A DNA stretch of 35,280 nucleotides, taken from assembly GCA_900545655.1 (NCBI GenBank), contig UQZY01000021.1, positions 1-35,280 of the forward strand. Reading direction: 5' to 3'. Numbering within the stretch: position 1 is the stretch's first letter; each line of letters opens with the position of its first letter. This DNA is from an uncultured Oscillospiraceae bacterium (GTDB taxonomy: Bacteria; Bacillota; Clostridia; Oscillospirales; Acutalibacteraceae). Made by a program: the position numbers and the translations under genes. The notes under the pieces are model-generated. The model searched no databases. It was not told the origin of the DNA and saw only the letters and a list, made by a program, of their open reading frames with translations. This document shows, piece after piece, positions 32,249 through 35,280 of this stretch.

Positions 32249-32974
32249 GTGAATTCAGATAGGTATTCCAGACAAATCATGATCCCGGAATTCGGAGATG
32301 ACGGACAGGAAAGACTTTCGGACTCCAGTGTTCTTGTCATCGGAGCAGGCGGACTTGGTTCAACTCTCCTTTACCACCTTGCAGCCGCAGGAATCGGCAC
32401 AATAGGTGTTGCAGATCATGACATCGTCAGTATAAGCAACTTAAACAGGCAGTATATGCACTTTGAAGAGGATATAGGATGTCTTAAGGTTATTTCGGCA
32501 TCAAGAAAGCTTCGCCAGTTCAACAGCGAGATAAATATCATTCCGCATGCAACAGCCATAAACAAGGACAATGCATACGAGATAATCAGTCAGTATGACA
32601 TGGTTGCTCTTGCAGTGGACAACGCTCAGGCGAGAATGATAATAAACGAGGCCTGTGTAGAGCTCAACAAACCGTTTGTTGACGGAGGAGTTAACGGCTT
32701 TGTGGGAACAAGCGTTTTTGTAAATCCGCATCATACTCCTTGTCTTGCTTGTCTTTACGGAACGGATCTTCCTCCGGAGGAGCGTTTCAGCTCAGTTTCG
32801 TCTGTAGTGGGAACCATAGCCAGCATAGAGGCAACCTCGGTTATTCAGCATCTGCTCGGAATAGAGGTACCGCTTTCAGGCACACTTCTTTACTATGATG
32901 CAAAGACGGCAGAATTCGAAAAGCTTCCGATAAAGTTCAAGGATGAATGTCCTATTTGCGGCGGAAAGCATTGA
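32249..32974 (+). CDS. MoeB/ThiF/HesA-family adenylating enzyme
   Basis: E1-like enzyme that adenylates the C-terminal glycine of a MoaD/ThiS protein. 241 residues: DRYSRQIMIPEFGDDGQERL at the start, nucleotide loop VIGAGGLGSTLLYHLAAAGIG, ADHDIVSISNLNRQ, and structural-zinc pairs CLAC and CPIC. The region where relatives carry a cysteine (SCAEAGV) is shortened to SSVSSVVG without cysteine, so it should act by adenylation alone, as MoeB does; there is no rhodanese domain. The GTG at 32249 is chosen because GGGAGG precedes it and the domain starts there. An in-frame ATG at 32006 overlaps the start of the MoaD-like gene and gives non-homologous sequence. Divergent from the aor operon, across a shared regulatory region. 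Confidence 0.9.
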   Translation: MNSDRYSRQIMIPEFGDDGQERLSDSSVLVIGAGGLGSTLLYHLAAAGIGTIGVADHDIVSISNLNRQYMHFEEDIGCLKVISASRKLRQFNSEINIIPHATAINKDNAYEIISQYDMVALAVDNAQARMIINEACVELNKPFVDGGVNGFVGTSVFVNPHHTPCLACLYGTDLPPEERFSSVSSVVGTIASIEATSVIQHLLGIEVPLSGTLLYYDAKTAEFEKLPIKFKDECPICGGKH

Positions 32975-33015
32975 TTCTAATCAGTGACAGATAAATATCG
33001 CTTATAAGTATAAGT

Positions 33016-33160
33016 TATAATACAAAGATCTGCTTACAAAAGAGCCCGGCTTAAGGGCTGAGTGTTCACAAGGCAGTTTTGCTTCAAAACAACATCTTTT
33101 TGCACAATAATTCGTTAAACCCCACAGATATGCGTCAGCATTATCTGTGGGGTTTGCCTT
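33016..33160 (+). ncRNA. Possible small structured RNA
   Basis: Between the MoeB-like gene and a strong terminator there is a -10 like TATAAT (33016-33021), then about 130 bases with nested pairing. CTGC (near 33030) pairs with GCAG (near 33072), enclosing AGCCC-loop-GGGCT, and GTTTTG-CTT-CAAAAC follows. The terminator is at 33117-33155. There is no convincing -35 box and no known RNA family match that I can name. It may simply be the 3' untranslated region of the MoeB-like gene. Confidence 0.25.
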
Positions 33161-33162
33161 TT
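33117..33162 (+). terminator. Strong rho-independent terminator
   Basis: Perfect 14-bp stem (33117-33130 with 33142-33155), loop that can pair further (TGC with GCA), followed by CCTTTTCTT. It ends the MoeB-like transcript or the possible small RNA. Confidence 0.88.
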
Positions 33163-33245
33163 CTTGTATCAAAAATATATTATTTTGAAGTGCGTTGCAG
33201 TTTCATAGTTATAAGATTTTTTTATGCCGAAGCCGGGAAACGAAG

Positions 33246-33277
33246 CAAAAACAGCCCGGATTTAACAATCCGAGCTG
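33246..33277 (-). terminator. Terminator downstream of the QTGD surface protein gene
   Basis: 11-bp stem with one mismatch (33252-33262 with 33267-33277) and TAAC loop, followed by TTTTTG on the minus strand. It is about 150 bases past the stop codon of the gene at 33427. Confidence 0.6.
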
Positions 33278-33364
33278 CCTTCATTGTAAGCATTAATTAA
33301 TAATTACACATTTCGTACGCGATAAACAAACTTCCAAAAACATAAATCTGCTGAGATAACAACC

Positions 33365-33390
33365 GGGAAACGACCTTTCGATCGTTTCCC
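33365..33390. terminator. Hairpin next to the QTGD surface protein gene stop
   Basis: Perfect 9-bp stem (33365-33373 with 33382-33390), 8-base loop, 36 bases past the stop codon. The T-run is weak on both strands. The 11-mer CCGGGAAACGA at its left edge (33363-33373) recurs at 33233-33243. The rest of 32975-33426 shows no coding signal. Confidence 0.5.
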
Positions 33391-33426
33391 ATTTTGTTAT
33401 TAGTGTTCTGATTGTTCAGTCAGAGA

Positions 33427-34305
33427 TTAGTGCTTCTTAGCTGCAACAAATGCTGCGCCAGCTACTACAGAGAGAGCAACTACTGCTGCTACTGCTGCGT
33501 TGTCGCCTGTCTGTGCAACCTTCTCTACAGGAGCCATCGGAACTGCTTCTACAACGTTAGCCTGCGGAGTCTGCTCGTCAACCTTAACTGTTACCTTCTC
33601 CTCTGTGGTCTCAGGAGTTGTCGGAGCGTTGGTTTCAGGCTCTGTGGTCTCTTCCTTCGGAAGGTGACCTGAGAGGATTCCGCCTGCTGCGTCCCAGCTG
33701 AACTTAACTTCCTTAGAGAACTCGTTTATGTTCTCGTTGAGTACGTGCTTCTCATAAACAACCTTACCTGTGAGCGGGTTGATGATAAGGATATCATAAC
33801 CGTCCTGAGAGGTTCTCTTTACGTCAACTTTGAAGTCCTGCTCAAAGATGATACCTGAATCATAGAGAGATGTGTAGATGTTGTTAGCAACGTCCTTGAT
33901 TGAAGGAAGAGTTGTCGGAAGCTCAGGAAGAGCCCAGTCATTGTGCCAGATCCACTTGCCCTGACCAGCGTCATATGCAAGGTAGTTGTCACAAAGAGTC
34001 TTACCTGTAAGAGGATCGATGATGTGTACACGGTAACCGTATACAGAATCGCTCTCAACCTTTACGTCGTAATCTCTGCCGTATCTGAGACCTGTACCGT
34101 CAATGCTCTTCTTAACGTTTTCAATTACTGATTTAACTGAAGGAAGAGTCGGTGTCTTGTCTTTGTCTGAACCAAAAATCTTTGAGAAAAGAGATGAACT
34201 CTTATCTCCGTTGTTTGAGCCGAGTGCTGAAGCAGAAGTTGTTGCTACACTGAATACAAGTGCAAGTGCAAGTACTACTGCAAGTACCTTTTTCATTTTT
34301 GCCAT
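33427..34305 (-). CDS. Secreted protein with duplicated domain and QTGD sorting-like tail
   Basis: 292 residues, family not recognised. Signal peptide 1-27 (KKVLAVVLALALVFSVATTSASA). Two similar units of about 57 residues lie at 54-110 and 133-190, each beginning LPS[VI]K and containing I[DN]PLTGK. A Thr/Glu/Pro-rich stretch (217-260) would span the wall. The end is VAQTGDNAAVAAVVALSVVAGAAFVAAKKH: QTGD (265-268), hydrophobic helix, basic end, the layout of a sortase signal but without LPxTG. ATG at 34305 is preceded by AAAGGATTG; the upstream in-frame start at 34389 lies within the promoter. Probably wall or membrane anchored. No sortase gene is in the window. Confidence 0.8.
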   Translation of the reverse strand: MAKMKKVLAVVLALALVFSVATTSASALGSNNGDKSSSLFSKIFGSDKDKTPTLPSVKSVIENVKKSIDGTGLRYGRDYDVKVESDSVYGYRVHIIDPLTGKTLCDNYLAYDAGQGKWIWHNDWALPELPTTLPSIKDVANNIYTSLYDSGIIFEQDFKVDVKRTSQDGYDILIINPLTGKVVYEKHVLNENINEFSKEVKFSWDAAGGILSGHLPKEETTEPETNAPTTPETTEEKVTVKVDEQTPQANVVEAVPMAPVEKVAQTGDNAAVAAVVALSVVAGAAFVAAKKH

Positions 34306-34370
34306 TGGAATCAATCCTTTCTTTCTTTTCACAAATAAATATATTGGAAGTTCCCTTCGCTTACAAGTAC

Positions 34371-34399
34371 ACTTTACATCAGTTAACAAAATTTGTCAA
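34371..34399 (-). promoter_or_regulatory. Promoter of the QTGD surface protein gene
   Basis: Minus-strand TTGACA (34394-34399), 17-base spacer, TAAAGT (34371-34376) preceded by TG. The near-palindrome GTTAACAAAATTTGTCAAC (34382-34400) covers the -35, a possible operator. The rest of 34400-34600 is AT-rich with a TTGACA at 34501 and palindrome GTTAATTATTAAC at 34583-34595. Confidence 0.75.
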
Positions 34400-34614
34400 C
34401 AAAAAATGAACAATCTTTAAACTTTCGTCATAATAAACAAAACCTATTCACTTTTTTATGCTCATCTTATACAAAATGAGATAGAAAAAGCGTTTTTTTC
34501 TTGACAATCTCTTCCTGTTATTTAGAAAAAAAGTCTGATTTTCATTTATATTACGTTGTTTTTCGGTAACAATAAAAAAAGCGTTAATTATTAACAAAGG
34601 AGAAGTGAAAATTA

Positions 34615-34785
34615 ATGAAAATCGAAAAAATCGATGGTAAAAAAAGAAAAAACAGTAAAAATAAAGCTATGAGTTTGGTTGAAAGCCGAGAGGATTGTGA
34701 ACAAATTATTACAGATGTTCTCGGTTCATATACAGGAAATCCGTACGACGGTACGGAGCCTATACAAGATGTAGATGATTTGTAG
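34615..34785 (+). CDS. 56-residue small protein ending in QDVDDL
   Basis: Found by translating from the ATG at 34615, which has AAAGGAG upstream at good spacing. The product starts MKIEKIDGKKRKNSKNKAMS (very basic) and ends GSYTGNPYDGTEPIQDVDDL (acidic). From memory, a GSYTG...P.QD.DDL ending recurs in short uncharacterised proteins of Clostridia, which supports it being real; I cannot confirm that here. No membrane segment, no signal peptide, one Cys. The charge split (basic first third, acidic end) suggests a small adaptor or regulator. Possible promoter TTGACA at 34501 with TAGAAA after 16 bases. Confidence 0.7.
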   Translation: MKIEKIDGKKRKNSKNKAMSLVESREDCEQIITDVLGSYTGNPYDGTEPIQDVDDL

Positions 34786-34787
34786 GT

Positions 34788-34815
34788 TTGACTTTTTTTT
34801 CACCAGCCGTATAAT
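34788..34815 (+). promoter_or_regulatory. Promoter of the gene at 34861
   Basis: TTGACT (34788-34793), 16-base spacer, perfect TATAAT (34810-34815). The -35 begins 3 bases after the stop codon of the 56-residue protein. Confidence 0.75.
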
Positions 34816-34860
34816 AAATTGTGTAAATCTTTTATACAATTGTATATAGGGAGAGTCACT

Positions 34861-35280
34861 ATGAAAGCATCAGAAACAAGTGAACGCTATGCAGGAAAGT
34901 TACGCGAGTGCTGTAACTACGCTGCACGTTCGGCAAAAAATTTCGCCGCCGGTGAAAACAACAAGAGCAGACAGGCATGCGGAAAGGATGAAAAAGTACT
35001 GGCAGAAACTCTGAAGAAGGATCTTTCGTCCTTCTGCGACTCTGTTTCAGAGGATACCTTTTCCGTAAATCAAAAGGCATATATATTCTCAAATCTTCTG
35101 ATTTTCATCTTCATGCTTCTTTCCGCAGCAGCAGCCATATGCAGCTTCTTTATTGACGACATGCTGCTTATCGTCGCAACCGTCTTTTCCGTTCTTTCTC
35201 TTCTCGCTTTCTCGGGAGTGTTCGGAGGAACCTCCAAAAACGTAGAGGGGATAAATATTTTCGCAGCTAGGGCCCCTGAG
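34861..35280 (+). CDS. Membrane protein, N-terminal part (possibly M28-type peptidase)
   Basis: Open to the window edge: 140 codons from the ATG at 34861, which has GGGAGAG upstream. The first about 75 residues are soluble (MKASETSERYAGKLRECCNY and on). Two membrane segments follow (about 78-97 and 102-120), then FGGTSKNVEGINIFAARAPE. A 'GG.SKNV.A.R.P' stretch after paired membrane helices is what I would expect before the catalytic domain of some clostridial M28 metallopeptidases, but the catalytic residues lie outside the window, so this is only a suggestion. Confidence 0.6.
   Translation, partial: MKASETSERYAGKLRECCNYAARSAKNFAAGENNKSRQACGKDEKVLAETLKKDLSSFCDSVSEDTFSVNQKAYIFSNLLIFIFMLLSAAAAICSFFIDDMLLIVATVFSVLSLLAFSGVFGGTSKNVEGINIFAARAPE

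Noticed and set aside
1..35280. Mobile element, prophage or tRNA genes
   Set aside because: No transposase, integrase, phage gene, terminal inverted repeats or tRNA cloverleaf was seen on either strand.

Overview
The window is a piece of chromosome from a strictly anaerobic, low-to-moderate-GC Gram-positive bacterium of the Clostridia, most likely Oscillospiraceae/Ruminococcaceae-like. The supporting signs are strong AGGAGG-type ribosome binding sites, AT-rich intergenic regions with TTGACA/TATAAT promoters, pyruvate:ferredoxin oxidoreductase, a tungsten/molybdopterin aldehyde ferredoxin oxidoreductase module, a sporulation-type D,D-carboxypeptidase, and surface proteins ending in a TGD-hydrophobic-basic tail. 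No rRNA, tRNA, CRISPR array, insertion sequence or phage gene is visible. It reads as ordinary host chromosome and not as a mobile island.

Layout. 1-5.9 kb: the start of argG (minus) with a textbook ArgR box and promoter, then divergent secA followed by two paralogous membrane GGDEF diguanylate cyclases. 5.9-8.3 kb: an MFS transporter and a translationally coupled sugar isomerase-type TIM barrel, with a palindrome over the promoter -10. 8.5-14.5 kb (all minus): a Pro/Glu/Ala/Val-repeat envelope protein, a PAS-like GGDEF protein, an orphan 105-aa protein, a double zinc-ribbon protein, and phosphoglucomutase with a tiny membrane protein behind it. 14.7-20.1 kb: a ComM/YifB AAA+ ATPase (plus); a minus-strand set of metallophosphoesterase, DHHW protein and a stand-alone FakA-type domain; and a DacF-like D,D-carboxypeptidase (plus).

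20.1-29.2 kb is central metabolism. gapA (minus) is separated from a plus-strand run of pyruvate:ferredoxin oxidoreductase, glycerol kinase, a type-2 malate/lactate dehydrogenase and malic enzyme by a 521-bp intergenic region with several palindromes. Two of these are 18-mers with the geometry of Rex (NADH-sensing) operators. The enzymes connect glycerol and triose phosphate oxidation to pyruvate, malate and reduced ferredoxin.

29.2-33.0 kb is the most coherent accessory system: MoaD/ThiS-like protein, aldehyde ferredoxin oxidoreductase and a four-cluster polyferredoxin on the minus strand, with a divergent MoeB/ThiF-like adenylating enzyme. The aor promoter carries a perfect 14-bp palindrome between its -35 and -10 boxes. 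The reading is a self-contained tungstopterin aldehyde oxidoreductase with its own sulfur-carrier/E1 pair. 33.0-35.3 kb holds a possible small structured RNA, a secreted protein with a duplicated domain and a QTGD sorting-like tail, a 56-aa small protein, and the start of a membrane protein cut by the window edge.
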